A stretch of DNA of 64,000 nucleotides from Orychophragmus violaceus (taxonomy: Eukaryota > Streptophyta > Magnoliopsida > Brassicales > Brassicaceae): the NCBI GenBank assembly GCA_030180135.1, contig CM058230.1, forward strand, positions 57,382,580 to 57,446,579. Reading direction: 5' to 3'. The translations under genes and the position numbers were made by a program. The notes below the pieces were generated by a model. The model was given only the letters and a program-made list of their open reading frames with translations. It did no database searches and was not told where the DNA came from. Below, piece by piece: positions 22,069-32,348 of the stretch. Within the stretch, counting starts at the first letter, position 1. Each line of letters opens with the position of its first letter.

Positions 22069-23038
22069 TGATGTGATCCTGCCCAGCACTAAAAACATGG
22101 ACCTTGAACCTGAGCTTGAACCTGATGGAGCTAAAGACATGGAGCATGAACCTGATGGAAATAAGCTTGAAGAAGAGGACCAGCTTGGAGTTGAGGAGCA
22201 GCTTGAACCAGAGGATGCGTTTAGAGCGGAGAAAGAGTATACTAATGATGTTATCTTAACCTCACTGGTTTTGATATATGATCATCAAATGGGCATGTGT
22301 CTCATTTGTACTCTTTTTCCCTTGTCAAGTTTTGTCCCACTGGGTTTTCTTGACAAGGTTTTTAATGAGGCAAATGATTCACATTCAAATCACCCATTTG
22401 TTGATCCAGACCATGGCATAGCATCCGGAATTCGACCCAATGGAGGAGATATCAAGTCCAGCCTATTTTATGCCCATTACAAGTCCAAGAAGAGCCCAAA
22501 ACAAGCTGATAATTTCCAGCCCAAGAAGAGTTACGAAAATGGAGTCTCAAGGGTCATTTTTCAGATTCAAATAAGTGTTTAATTCTGGTCTTGTGTTATT
22601 TCCTAGGTGTGTTAATTGCTTCTCATGCAGCCTTGTTGCATTTTCTATTTAAAACTCTTTGTAGCCATTTCTGAACTTTTATCAAACATCTTTTATCTAA
22701 AAACTTCTCTGAAACTTGTTTGATCTGGGTAGTGTGTAATATCTACTCTGGATGGTGTGTAATATCCATCTATCTTAGTGATCTCTTGGTGTGTCATATC
22801 CTAGAGGTTCTAAGTCTGAAAGCCTTGAAGGATTTCGCAACTTCAGGGAGTTTCTATCAATCCAGTTCGTCCACAATCATCTCCTCAATCCATATCAATC
22901 ACAGATCATTCCATTCCATCCGCTGCCATACCGCAAATCAGTCCATCTTGTGTCTCACGGCCAGAATTCCATCTAATCAACACTCCAGCCACGAAGTTCA
23001 TCCTAGGGCAAGTGATTCTCCCATCCAGGATCATATCA
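22069..23038 (+). repeat. 5' LTR of gypsy J
   Basis: 970 bases, TGATGTGATCC...CATATCA. Three related motifs, (A/G)GTGTGT(A/C)ATATC(C/T), occur at 22731, 22754 and 22788. It carries the C-terminal 160-odd codons of the internal reading frame, starting with acidic EPELEPDG repeats. Confidence 0.95.
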
Positions 23039-23040
23039 TG

Positions 23041-23052
23041 TGGTATCAGAGC
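23041..23052 (+). other. Primer-binding site of gypsy J
   Basis: TGGTATCAGAGC, initiator Met tRNA type, two bases after the LTR end. Confidence 0.9.
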
Positions 23053-23408
23053 AGACTTTGTGCCCAGGTTGTGTTGCTTCAAGCCTAAAACTTCTTTACA
23101 AATTCGTAACTTTTCTGATCGATTTGTCTCTTGGTATTCCGATTAATTAGAAACGATTTGAGAGATAAATCTTTATAGGAACTTGAAGTTTAGAGTCTGA
23201 TCTATCCAGTTTAGGCTTTGGAATCATTAGAATCAGAGTAGAAACGCGATTTCTAGGAAGATCAAAATTCGCAACTTTTCAGAAATTTTCTGCAACTTTT
23301 GTCTTTTGGCATTCTGTTAATTTCGTGATTGTTACTGATCAAAACCTGTTAGAAACTTGTGTAAAAGAACTCCTTACTTGTTTTGTGATTTCTTTGTGGA
23401 CAGGAAAC

Positions 23409-26400
23409 ATGGTGAACACTGATTATCAGGAAGAACACAGCCTTGTCAGAGAAAATAAAGCCTTGGTTGAAGCAGTTACTGCAAATTTGGCTAAGAAGTT
23501 GGATGAGAGTCTTGCAGCCTTTAGAGAAGAAAGTTTAGGAACCAAGTTCTACACAAGATGTCATGTCCAAGGCAAGGTGTGCAGCCTCATGATTGATAAA
23601 AGGAGTTGCAATAATGTGGCGAGTGAATACATGGTTAAAAAGCTTGGATTAAAAGTGAAGCAACATCCATGGCTTGATGATGATTACAAATTAAGAATGA
23701 GCCGCCAAGTGATGATTTCCATAACCATTGGAAAGTATGAGGATGAGGTTCTGTGTGATGTACTACCAATGGAATCATGTCACATCATTCTTGGGAAACC
23801 ATGGCAGGACAACCGTCAAGCAATCCAAGATGTTCTCAAAAACCGATATTCGTTCAAGTACAAAGGAGGAAAGATTAGTCTGATCTCAATGACACCAAAT
23901 GAAATTCAAGAAGATCAGCTAATTCTAAAACAAAGAATGAGACAGGTTGTAAGTGAATCTCTTAACCCTCCTCACGTGAAAGAAAAGGTTCTTGTGACTG
24001 ATTCTAAAGAAACTCCTACGAGTTTAACTAACATTGCACCGGAGCTGCCATCTCCGAGTGAGAGTTCTTCTCTTTTGCAGGACTCTAAGGAGACAGTAGA
24101 TGACCCAAAGGAGAGACCACCCATCCGTGACGAGGAACCACAAGGAGAATCACCAGCAGAAACACAAGGGAGTTTGTCTTTGGTTAGTGACTTGGAGCGG
24201 CCAACCCAACTCGTCCCAGAACCAGTCTTTAAGCCATTTCCTTTTGACTACCCAATAAAGCACCGTAAGGAAATTGACTTGGCTAGGACTGAACCTAATG
24301 TGTTTATTTTGATTTCTGCTCAAGATGAAAAACGCTTTGGTTTAGAAAATGTGAAAGAGTTTCGTGTTTCAAAACCTGTTTTTGACAAAATGATTCCAAG
24401 TTTTGAAACATTCACACCTGAAAAGTTCTTTAAGCCAAAAGATTTTATGTTTAATCAGTTCCTTGAATTTAACTCTTCTTCTTTGAGAGTTTCTTTGTTT
24501 AGCAATGCATTTGAGCTTTTCAGAACTAAAACAGAATATGCATTGGTTAAAGCTTTTCCTGAATTGAATCATTTGCTTAAAAACTTGTTGAGTGAATCCA
24601 ATCTGTTCAATGATTTTTGCAAATCAACTTTGAAATATCATGTTTTTGAATTCTCTACTTCAAGTATAATGCACTTGTTCTGCCCCATGAGTGTTCAAAA
24701 AAGAACAGGAACCATGGAGAAGCATAAGTATTTGTGAGAATTGAAAATCAAAGAAAAGCCACCAGATTTGCATCAGCCTCAACCCATCTACAAAGAATTC
24801 AAACGAGGAACCATGAGTGGAGCTGGAGAGTTCACTAGAAGCAAGTCTATACTGACTCATGGAGATCTTGTATTCTTACAGTTTAGATCAACAAACCAGG
24901 AGCAAGGAAACGCCCAAACTTCATCAATGTTCAAAGAAAAACCACCAGATGCATTACTTATGCTCATACCAAACTACAATTCCCAGCAAGGTAAGGAAAT
25001 TATTGTGGCTGATACAATAATTCCAAGGTATGCATCTCTTCTTATCCCTAATGCTGAATTGCTGGAACTTGAACACATTAGAATGCTTTACAATTCAAAT
25101 GATAACTTGAAGAATGTGTTTCCATTTTGTGAAAAGTTTGAGCACAAGAAGTTCTTTAGGCATGGAGGTTTTATATTTGATAGAAATAAATTGTGTCAGC
25201 CTAGTTGTTCTTCGCTGAATTCTGTTTTGAATTTTGTTGATAAACTCACTAGAGCTTTGGATATTGCTGAACTGTTCTTTGGAGAGATTGTTTACTATGA
25301 TAGCATTCTGAATTTTAACTTAGATGATCCTGCTAAACATGTGAATTTTGATGATCTAAGTAGGAAACTGCTTACTAGTAGACATGATTATTTCTTTTGC
25401 ACCCATGATCTTTTGCCTCGAGATTTTGCTGTGAGTATACAGGATGGGGAACTGAATTTACATGACCCAAAAACGTGGCTCTACCATGTGTGGCTTAAGA
25501 AGATGGCTGTGCAAGTTTTCCTTGAGCCAATGGAGCATGAAAACGTCAAGGATTCTTCCATGATCCAAGAAGAACCCCCAGATCCAACACCAATAGCTTT
25601 GATGAGAACAAGTGACAAACATATCCAGAGCCTTATTCAGATAAGTACTTCTTTGACTCTGTTTGTTTCTCATGCTATAGGAACTATGATTATGAGTTTA
25701 TTACATCCAGGAAACATTGAGAAATATTTAAGTTTGTTCAAAGAATATTTGGGATCAAATTCTTGTCTTAGAAAAGAGGAACATGAAAAGGATTATGTTA
25801 TAATTCAAGCTGAGACATGTTCATATGTTTATTATTCCATGACTGTAATAATGCACTTTCTCTTTGCCAAAGGTGTTGATCAGATTGCAGGTATGAAAAA
25901 GGAGTCACCGGAGATAGAAGATCCCTCAAAAATTGTCTTTGTGCGAACTAGAATTGGAGTTATTTTGATGCAGGATAAGAAGACCATTGCTTATTTTAGG
26001 ATGATCTTTGAGGTTGGAGAAAAAGTATTGATACAATTGAGAAAGAAACGATTCCCAGCTGAAAGAGAGTCCAAACTGATGCCAAAGATCGATGGTCCAT
26101 TCAACATAACAAGACGAATCAACAACAAAGCTTATGAACTTGAGCTGCAAGGTAAGTATAATGTGAGTTCCATTTTCAAAGTTTCTAACTTAGTTCATTT
26201 CATTGCAGATGAATTGGATTTGAGGTCAAATCCCTTTCAAGAGGGAGGGGATGATGTGATCCTGCCCAGCACTAAAAACATGGACCTTGAACCTGAGCTT
26301 GAACCTGATGGAGCTAAAGACATGGAGCATGAACCTGATGGAAATAAGCTTGAAGAAGAGGACCAGCTTGGAGTTGAGGAGCAGCTTGAACCAGAGGATG

Positions 26401-26765
26401 CGTTTAGAGCGGAGAAAGAGTATACTAATGATGTTATCTTAACCTCACTGGTTTTGATATATGATCATCAAATGGGCATGTGTCTCATTTGTACTCTTTT
26501 TCCCTTGTCAAGTTTTGTCCCACTGGGTTTTCTTGACAAGGTTTTTAATGAGGCAAATGATTCACATTCAAATCACCCATTTGTTGATCCAGACCATGGC
26601 ATAGCATCCGGAATTCGACCCAATGGAGGAGATATCAAGTCCAGCCTATTTTATGCCCATTACAAGTCCAAGAAGAGCCCAAAACAAGCTGATAATTTCC
26701 AGCCCAAGAAGAGTTACGAAAATGGAGTCTCAAGGGTCATTTTTCAGATTCAAATAAGTGTTTAA
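23409..26765 (+). CDS. Gypsy J internal ORF: Gag start, degenerate protease, modular region, integrase tail
   Basis: One frame of about 1,119 codons from ATG 23409 (MVNTDYQEEHSLVRENKALV) to 26765, broken by a single TGA at 24735. The N-terminus looks like a Gag start, followed at once by a retropepsin-like fold (VQGKVCSLMIDKRSCNNVAS ... HIILGKPW). There the usual catalytic D-G-(G/S) is D-K-R, so activity is doubtful. The middle, about 700 residues, has no RT or RNase H and contains IMHLFCPMSV, KEKPPD (twice) and QEEPPD modules. The end has a leftover GVILMQDKKTIAYF (an RNase H start) fused to KVLIQLRKKRFPAERESKLM, an integrase C-terminal tail, then runs into the LTR. I infer an internal deletion of RT-IN. 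Gag capsid core and zinc knuckle are also absent. Confidence 0.75.
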
Positions 26766-27221
26766 TTCTGGTCTTGTGTTATTTCCTAGGTGTGTTAATT
26801 GCTTCTCATGCAGCCTTGTTGCATTTTCTATTTAAAACTCTTTGTAGCCATTTCTGAACTTTTATCAAACATCTTTTATCTAAAAACTTCTCTGAAACTT
26901 GTTTGATCTGGGTAGTGTGTAATATCTACTCTGGATGGTGTGTAATATCCATCTATCTTAGTGATCTCTTGGTGTGTCATATCCTAGAGGTTCTAAGTCT
27001 GAAAGCCTTGAAGGATTTCGCAACTTCAGTGAGTTTCTATCAATCCAGTTCGTCCACAATCATCTCCTCAATCCATATCAATCACAGATCATTCCATTCC
27101 ATCCGCTGCCATACCGCAAATCAGTCCATCTTGTGTCTCACGGCCAGAATTCCATCTAATCAACACTCCAGCCACGAAGTTCATCCTAGGGCAAGTGATT
27201 CTCCCATCCAGGATCATATCA
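26252..27221 (+). repeat. 3' LTR of gypsy J
   Basis: 970 bases, essentially identical to 22069-23038. It is preceded by the purine tract GAGGGAGGGGA and followed by the target duplication AATGC. Confidence 0.95.
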
Positions 27222-27276
27222 AATGCTCCTCTGCTTTGAGCTGGTGTGACGTCTTCTTTGCTGATCTTGCTCCTGC
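27222..27276 (-). other. Short stretch of gypsy D between gypsy J and CACTA2
   Basis: 55 bases of D's body. It begins with the AATGC duplication of J and ends with the TGC duplication of CACTA2. No separate function. Confidence 0.8.
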
Positions 27277-27589
27277 CACTACAAGAAATTAGGGCAATGA
27301 TAGCACTAGACGATAGCACATTTTTCGTTTCTGCTATCAATGAGGGTTTGGGGTTTAGGGTTAGTCATTCATAGCACTTTTAAAACGCTATGAACGGAAA
27401 TTAATTAGCGGGTAATGAATTTCTTTTAAGTGCCACATTTTGGTAAGACTTAAGCGCCATACTTGGCTAAAAAACCAATCTTGTTGCGCCAAAACTTTTA
27501 TCTTCTATCACAAAAAAAAAGTAAAAAATCAGAAACATAAAAAAAAAATTTACCTAAGATATCTCATTCGAGATCTACTTTTTTTCTCG

Positions 27590-27802
27590 ATGGCTTCGTC
27601 TTCTCTGGCCGGTATCGCCATCACCACCACCGTAATGATTCCAACACCTCTCCCCATCCTTCTTCCTTCACCACCAGTTCCCTTCGACCCAACTCACCCA
27701 AACCCTAACTCCATCTCCACCGGCATCTCCTCGTCTCTGCAAAAGCCGACCCAACTCCTCTCTCTCCGATTCTATCTTTCAAGCAAGTGTGGTGAATATT
27801 GA
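27590..27802 (+). pseudogene. Unrecognised 70-codon ORF in CACTA2, possibly a captured first exon
   Basis: ATG at 27590 opens MASSSLAGIAITTTVMIPTP and continues proline-rich (LPILLPSPPVPF, THPNPNS) to a stop at 27802. I do not recognise it. The N-terminal composition (Ser/Thr/Ala with little acid) would suit an organelle transit peptide, but this is weak. Nearby, ATG 27808 opens a second 43-codon frame (MDSVFPHNDMAFSGRRTESI). Either could be the 5' exon or leader of a third captured gene. Confidence 0.35.
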
Positions 27803-28096
27803 TCAAGATGGATTCGGTTTTTCCTCATAACGATATGGCTTTCTCTGGCAGAAGAACTGAATCGATTGAAATAGGCTTTCTTGGATCTGAGATCACAGAT
27901 CCAAAGCATCGTTTCTTCGTCAATATTTATCGAAGGTAGATTTGCTTTGTTCTTCCAGATTTCTCCATGATTTTTATCCTCTTTCTCCACATAGTTGTAT
28001 CTCGTGCTTTTGGACCGTGATTTGCCTTGCGTTTCGTTAATGACAAAGCATTAGTGTAAAACTTAAATCTTTTAGAACTTGGAATGCTAGTCTCAG

Positions 28097-28147
28097 GTGG
28101 ATGCTGCTCCCTTCAAGCAGTGGTACTTGCAGCACTATGAAGATGCA
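28097..28147 (+). pseudogene. Captured exon of ribosomal protein S8, part 1
   Basis: After an intact acceptor (TCTCAG) the + strand reads VDAAPFKQWYLQHY, a conserved segment of eukaryotic 40S ribosomal protein S8 (eS8; in Arabidopsis, RPS8) that normally continues GVxIGRKKK. Here it breaks off into GAAGATGCA, and unrelated DNA follows. The protein is a structural component of the small ribosomal subunit. This is only a fragment, and the retained splice acceptor shows that genomic DNA, not cDNA, was captured. Identification is from memory of the family. Confidence 0.75.
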
Positions 28148-28298
28148 TATTCGTCCTAGCTATTTCAATATAATATATCCTGAATTTTCTTGTTCATGTT
28201 CTATCCCTCATGGTTATGTTGTGAACTTGTGATGATTTATTTCGTTCTTACTCGTAACACTGGACTCCTCATACAAGTTGGCTTGTTGTTTTGGACAG

Positions 28299-29270
28299 AC
28301 AAAACCTGCTGCCAATGCGAAAGAAGACTCAGTAACGAAGATATCTGTTCCTGGTGAGTTTTTCTTAAGATTCATGGTATTGAAATTTCATTTGTTTGTG
28401 ACAAGGTAACTTCTTTGGTTCCTGTTGGTTCAATTCTTCTGCATGAGGTGGTCTAAAGATGATATACTGGCATTTGCAGGGACATTATCTGCTACCCGCC
28501 CTTTGGAAGATGCTAGTTCTCGAACAATCTTTGTCGCCAATGTAATGATTGTTAATGTTTATTTACTCCTGAACTGGAATTGAGCAAAAGCTTTTCATTT
28601 GGTGAATTGATTTGAATGTGGTTGTCCGTAAAACAGGTTCATTTTGGTGCCACCAAGGATGGCCTTTCAAGGCATTTTAACAAGTTTGGTGAAGTGCTTA
28701 AAGCTGTCATAGTTACAGATCCAGCGACAGGGCAACCAAGTGGGTAAGTTGTCTGCATTCACGATCCCATAGTAAATTGTCTTGATATGTGTTTATGCAA
28801 AGTTCTGTTACCAGAGACCTTATTGACCAAAGTTGTTCGCCTTTTGCAGATCAGCATATATAGAGTTCCCACGTAAAGAAGCTGCAGAGAATGCATTATC
28901 TCTGGACGGTACCTCTTTCATGTCTCGGATTCTCAAGGTATAAATATTGGAAAACTCTGTTTTACTAAAGCAAGGTTTTTGGTAAGTCTTTAGGAATGGT
29001 TAGAATATTAGTTGGTTGACTTTTTTTTTGTATTTATGATGGATGCAGATTGTGAAAGGAAGCAATGGGCAACAACAGGAGGCTGCGTCGAGCATGTCAT
29101 GGTCTCGAGCATGAAGGTTCCCAAGAGCCTCGCCTTACCGAAGAGGTATCCCTGGTGGTGCATTTAGGGGTCTTTCTGTTGTTAGAGCTGGAGCCAGGAG
29201 TATGCAATGGAAACGCGATTCAGCTGAGACTGGGAACAACGTTGTAGCTCCAAGTCCTCGTAGTATGACT
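28299..29270 (+). pseudogene. Captured C-terminal half of a plant RRM RNA-binding protein gene
   Basis: Five exon pieces with good splice sites: 28299-28353 (KPAANAKEDSVTKI), 28480-28541 (RPLEDASSRTIFVAN), 28637-28743 (VHFGATKDGLSRHFNKFGEV, TDPATGQPSG), 28850-28937 (SAYIEFPRKEAAENALSLDG) and 29049-29270 (VKGSNGQQQEAASSMSWSRA, then SMQWKRDSAE). They encode an RNA recognition motif with RNP2 (IFVANV) and an RNP1-like segment (SAYIEF), and an Arg/Gly-rich tail. Phases join in frame until TGA at about 29109, after which a frameshifted remainder continues. It resembles Arabidopsis At3g12640-type proteins (recall only). Introns are kept, so the source was chromosomal DNA. Confidence 0.8.
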
Positions 29271-29272
29271 TA

Positions 29273-29440
29273 GAAGATGCAGCCCCAGCTGCTGCTGCTG
29301 CTCCTGAGCCGACCAAGAAGAGCAACCATGTCCTGAGAAAGATTGAGAGCCGTCAAGAGGGTCGCAGTCTTGATTCCCACATCGAGGACCAATTTGCTAG
29401 CGGTCGTTTGTTGGCTTGCATCTCATCTAGCTATAATTAG
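29273..29440 (+). pseudogene. Captured exon of ribosomal protein S8, part 2
   Basis: From GAAGATGCA onward the + strand reads EDAAPAAAAAPEPTKKSNHV, then LRKIESRQEGRSLDSHIEDQ and FASGRLLACISS, stopping at a TAG (29438-29440). This is the conserved stretch near the C-terminus of ribosomal protein S8 (usually RKIEKRQEGR...LLACISSRPGQ). Together with part 1 at 28097 it shows that an S8 gene segment surrounds the RRM gene segment. The conserved RPGQCGRADGYILEGKE end is absent. Confidence 0.8.
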
Positions 29441-29870
29441 GTGACTTCCTTGTAATTCTCCGGTAGGATTTGTTTTTGAATTTACTTACGAGTACTTTAG
29501 TACTTAATATTACTTTTAATGTAATACTACAATTATGTAACTTCTAAGGATTTATGAAATATATTTTGAATCAAATATAAAATTTAAAGTTATAATTAAT
29601 TAATAATGTGTAAAAAATAGGATTCAAAACAATCAAATAATAGCACTAAATCAAACATACATAGCGCAGATATATAGCTATAATAAAATAGATTATAGCA
29701 CATGTCATATACGGTGCTATCATATGTGCCACATACCATAACACACGAAAAACGCTATTGTATGGGGGGGGTCTATTATAGCTCCGGCTGTAATAGCGTT
29801 TATGGAAGCGCTATTATACATCTATTATAGCGATAATCGTGTGCTATCATTGCCCTTATTTCTTGTAGTG
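29441..29870 (+). repeat. Right subterminal region and terminal repeat of CACTA2
   Basis: AT-rich DNA followed by clustered short motifs (TATAGCAC, AGCGCTATTATA, AACGCTATTG) and the inverted terminal repeat ending TTTCTTGTAGTG. Such subterminal arrays are where CACTA transposase-associated proteins bind. Confidence 0.75.
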
Positions 29871-29873
29871 TGC

Positions 29874-30588
29874 TCTCCTTAAGACCTGAAATATTCTCAA
29901 CACTTTGGCAAAGAGACAAGTGCATTATGGGCTTCTTATCACATAAATAACGGTTTGAATCATTTTTCTTTGAGTCATCTTCATGTGCTACTGATATCTC
30001 ATCCTCTTGTAAGCTTAACAAATCCTTTAACACAGCAGTTGAGTCATGTGAAATGAAGTGGATCAAAGAAAGACTCACAATGTTATTTGATGTAGTGTCC
30101 TTGCTTTGGTCTGGTGGCTCTTCTTTGATCTCCCATTTGGCCTTATCTTTATATCTAATTCCCGTCTCAACACTTGACTCAAGAAACAAGTGCATCATAC
30201 CAGTGGCTTGACAATCAGTGTTAGGCACTTTAAGTTCAGAAATAACCTCATGTTTGGTTGGAGCATGATATACTTTAAGGCTTTGGTTTGCTTGTGGCTC
30301 ATGTGTGGAAACATGACTCGGTTTTGGTCTCTCTTTCAAGACTCCTTCTGCCTTTGGCTTCTTGATCTTTATCAGACCTGTACCTAAGTCAACTCTTAAG
30401 GGAAAGAGCAAGTGGATTATATCTGAGTTTAGAACTATAGGAACAGATTTATTGAAACTTAAACTCACAGTGATTTCCTTGGTGAATTGGAACATGATAT
30501 TCTCCTTGTTTGCTTTCACCTCACGCTTGATGTCTTCTTGACTTATGTGCTCTTCTTCTTGTCTTATTCCTGGATCAAAACTATTTGG
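29874..30588 (-). pseudogene. Gypsy D modular region (MHL...KEEPPD repeats)
   Basis: Minus-strand frame from about 30585 downward, following a TAG that ends the Gag frame (SRLMHLS*). It contains IIHLLFPLRVDLGTG, then GMMHLFLESSVETGIRYKDK with EIKEEPPDQS, then PIMHLSLCQSVENISG. These look like repeats of one module: a hydrophobic MHLF-type start, a SV(E/D)...G middle, and a KEEPPD-like end. The same pattern occurs in gypsy J (24658-24765). I do not know a function. The DNA lies where protease and reverse transcriptase would sit in a standard gypsy. It is cut at 29874 by CACTA2. Confidence 0.6.
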
Positions 30589-31606
30589 CTAAGACAAGTG
30601 CATGAGTCTTGAATTGGAAATTAAAATATCAGATTGCACAAAGTTATCATTTGTGTCAGTTACTTCCAATTTCAACTCTGATGTTATATCATTGAACAAC
30701 TTCTTAGATGGGCAATTTGCAGCAAAATGCCCTCTCCTATGGCACCTATAACATGTTGGCTCTTTGGAATTTACAAAGTTGGAACACTTACCTTGTGTTG
30801 GCGTGTCTCGCAACTTGAGTGAGTCATCAAAGCTAGGTTCGGTTGCATTGGGTGAAGCTTTGTGGCTCTGCTTCTTCTCTGGTTTCTTTGGGAGCAACAT
30901 ATCCATGATCTTCTGCCATTGCTGATCCTGCCTTGCTTGAAGAGTCGCCATAGATTCTTGATAGCAATCAGACTTGGGCTTAGGAGCAGCTTGTGCTTCG
31001 GATGCAATCTTCACTTTCTTGGTGGTGGTTTGAAGCTTCTCCACAAATTCCTTTTTCATCCTGGACTTGAGATCTCTCCAATCCAGTATTGGCCTCTTAA
31101 GGATGGTTGGTGTGCTCTCCTTTAGCCACCATTCATAAGCCTTTCCTGTGAAGGCTGAGACAGCTTGTACTAGCCTCCTTTCTTTTGGAACTTTGTTAAC
31201 TTGTAACCACTCCTCCATGTTGTTTTCCCATTGCACGTATGCTTCAGGATCTTTGCTAATCCCTGAGAAGATTAGGGAACCTCTTGTTCTGGTGGTTGGC
31301 TGCCTTGTGCCTGCTTGTTGGACTGTCGCATTCCTTGTATCAGTGAGCTGTCGTTGAGCTGGTACATGGTATGAAATAACTCCATGGTTCTTGAATCCAG
31401 TCTTGCACCTAGGTGGGTGGTACTCTCCATACATGTATGCTTCTGAATCTTCACTTTTCTCACTGGTTTCCATGTAAGGCTGACTCCAAGATGAGGTTGT
31501 AGTGTGCAGCTCCTTGTGTTGCGGCTTCGGATCACAGCCTGAGTCACCATCTGAATCATACCCATATTCAGAGGCTTCATCTCCTGGCCATGGTGGTGTC
31601 TCATAC
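30589..31606 (-). pseudogene. Gypsy D Gag, main part
   Basis: About 330 codons on the minus strand. Visible are the retrotransposon Gag domain (FSGISKDPEAYVQWENNMEE, FTGKAYEWWLK, DWRDLKSRMKKEFV), a Lys/Gln-rich linker and a zinc knuckle CYRCHRRGHFAANCP (C-x2-C-x4-H-x4-C) for RNA packaging. The frame ends at TAG 30589. The N-terminal segment was separated by CACTA1; taking out CACTA1 with one copy of its TCT duplication joins the two parts in the same frame. Confidence 0.8.
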
Positions 31607-31609
31607 TCT

Positions 31610-32150
31610 CACTACAAGAAAACATTGATATTGTAACTACACCAGAAGTCTCAATTAAGTGGCAAATTAGAGTTTTACCACTAAAATGCAACTATTTTCT
31701 GTAGTCGCAATAGTGCTCATCGCAAAACTCCGTCGTTGGAAATTAGTCGCAAAAAAGCGACCAAGTTGGGACGATAGTTTAAGTCTTTGAAAGGCCACCA
31801 CATTGCCACTTCTGTATTAGTAGTAACTTGTGTTTGACACTATAATTTGTAGTCCTTAATAAGTAGCTCAATTTAGTTGCGTTTTAGTGGCAAAAGTTTG
31901 ACACTATTTTACAACTATTCAGTAGTGTGATTTGTTGTTGAGTGTTTAATTAGTTGCAAATAATGCCACTAAGTTTAGACATTTTAACCTCTTTTACTTG
32001 TAGTTGTGTTTTAGTTGTTAATTATTACCACCAAAGTGAAACTAAATTTTTTGATTATGAGTACAAAAATAGTGGCAAATATGTAACCAATTTATTTATT
32101 ATTTCTATATATTTTATTTATTTACCCATAATTGTTTTTAATGTTTTACT
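31610..32150. repeat. Subterminal repeats, left end of CACTA1
   Basis: Dense variants of AGTGGCAAA and TAGTCGCAA and their complements (for example 31660-31680, 31695-31755, 31880-31910, 32070-32080). These are likely binding sites for the TNPA-like protein, by analogy with En/Spm. Confidence 0.7.
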
Positions 32151-32348
32151 AGATTCTATTTAGCAGTTTTTAGAAGATCTAATTTTTTTCATAAGAAATT
32201 GCAAACCAAACCGATAAGTTGTTACAAAACCCAAAAGGAGTGAGTTGTTATATAAGTAGTAAAGTTATTTTACAAACCAAAAGGATAGAAACTTAAGAAA
32301 GGAGTTAAGTAATACAAAGTGATAACCTAATACAAGATCATGTTGGAT

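Larger units (their letters stand above)
22069..27221 (+). mobile_element. Gypsy J: young pol-deleted gypsy element nested in gypsy D
   Basis: Complete 5.15-kb element on the + strand. LTRs 22069-23038 and 26252-27221 are 970 bases each and differ at only one position that I found (G/T at 22849 and its partner). Target duplication AATGC at 22064-22068 and 27222-27226; primer-binding site 23041-23052; purine tract 26241-26251. The internal part is only 3.2 kb and lacks RT and integrase cores. It is the most recently inserted datable LTR element in the window. Confidence 0.95.
27277..29870 (+). mobile_element. CACTA2: non-autonomous CACTA transposon carrying host gene pieces
   Basis: It begins CACTACAAGAAATTAGGGCA and ends with the inverted counterpart (about 30 bases, one mismatch). 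It is flanked by the 3-base duplication TGC (27274-27276 and 29871-29873), typical of the CACTA (En/Spm) superfamily. Subterminal DNA has many short GATAGCAC, TATAGCAC and AGCGCTAT motifs at both ends (27297-27405, 29640-29860). No transposase is encoded. The 2.6-kb interior is mostly exons and introns of plant genes in + orientation, so it depends on a helper element. It lies in gypsy D. Confidence 0.93.

Noticed and set aside
21097..22140. A 347-codon ORF covering the J LTR edge and the D LTR on the minus strand
   Set aside because: Its first 24 or so codons come from antisense J LTR DNA; only the part from 22068 downward belongs to gypsy D.
27344..27366. Telomere-like GGGTTTGGGGTTTAGGGTT in CACTA2
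   Set aside because: Only about two units. Such telo-box-like strings are common upstream of plant translation genes and are not evidence of a telomere.
27590..29440. A host gene for ribosomal protein S8 or an RRM protein at its native place
   Set aside because: The pieces lie between CACTA termini with a TGC duplication, are incomplete, mixed in order, and contain frame breaks.
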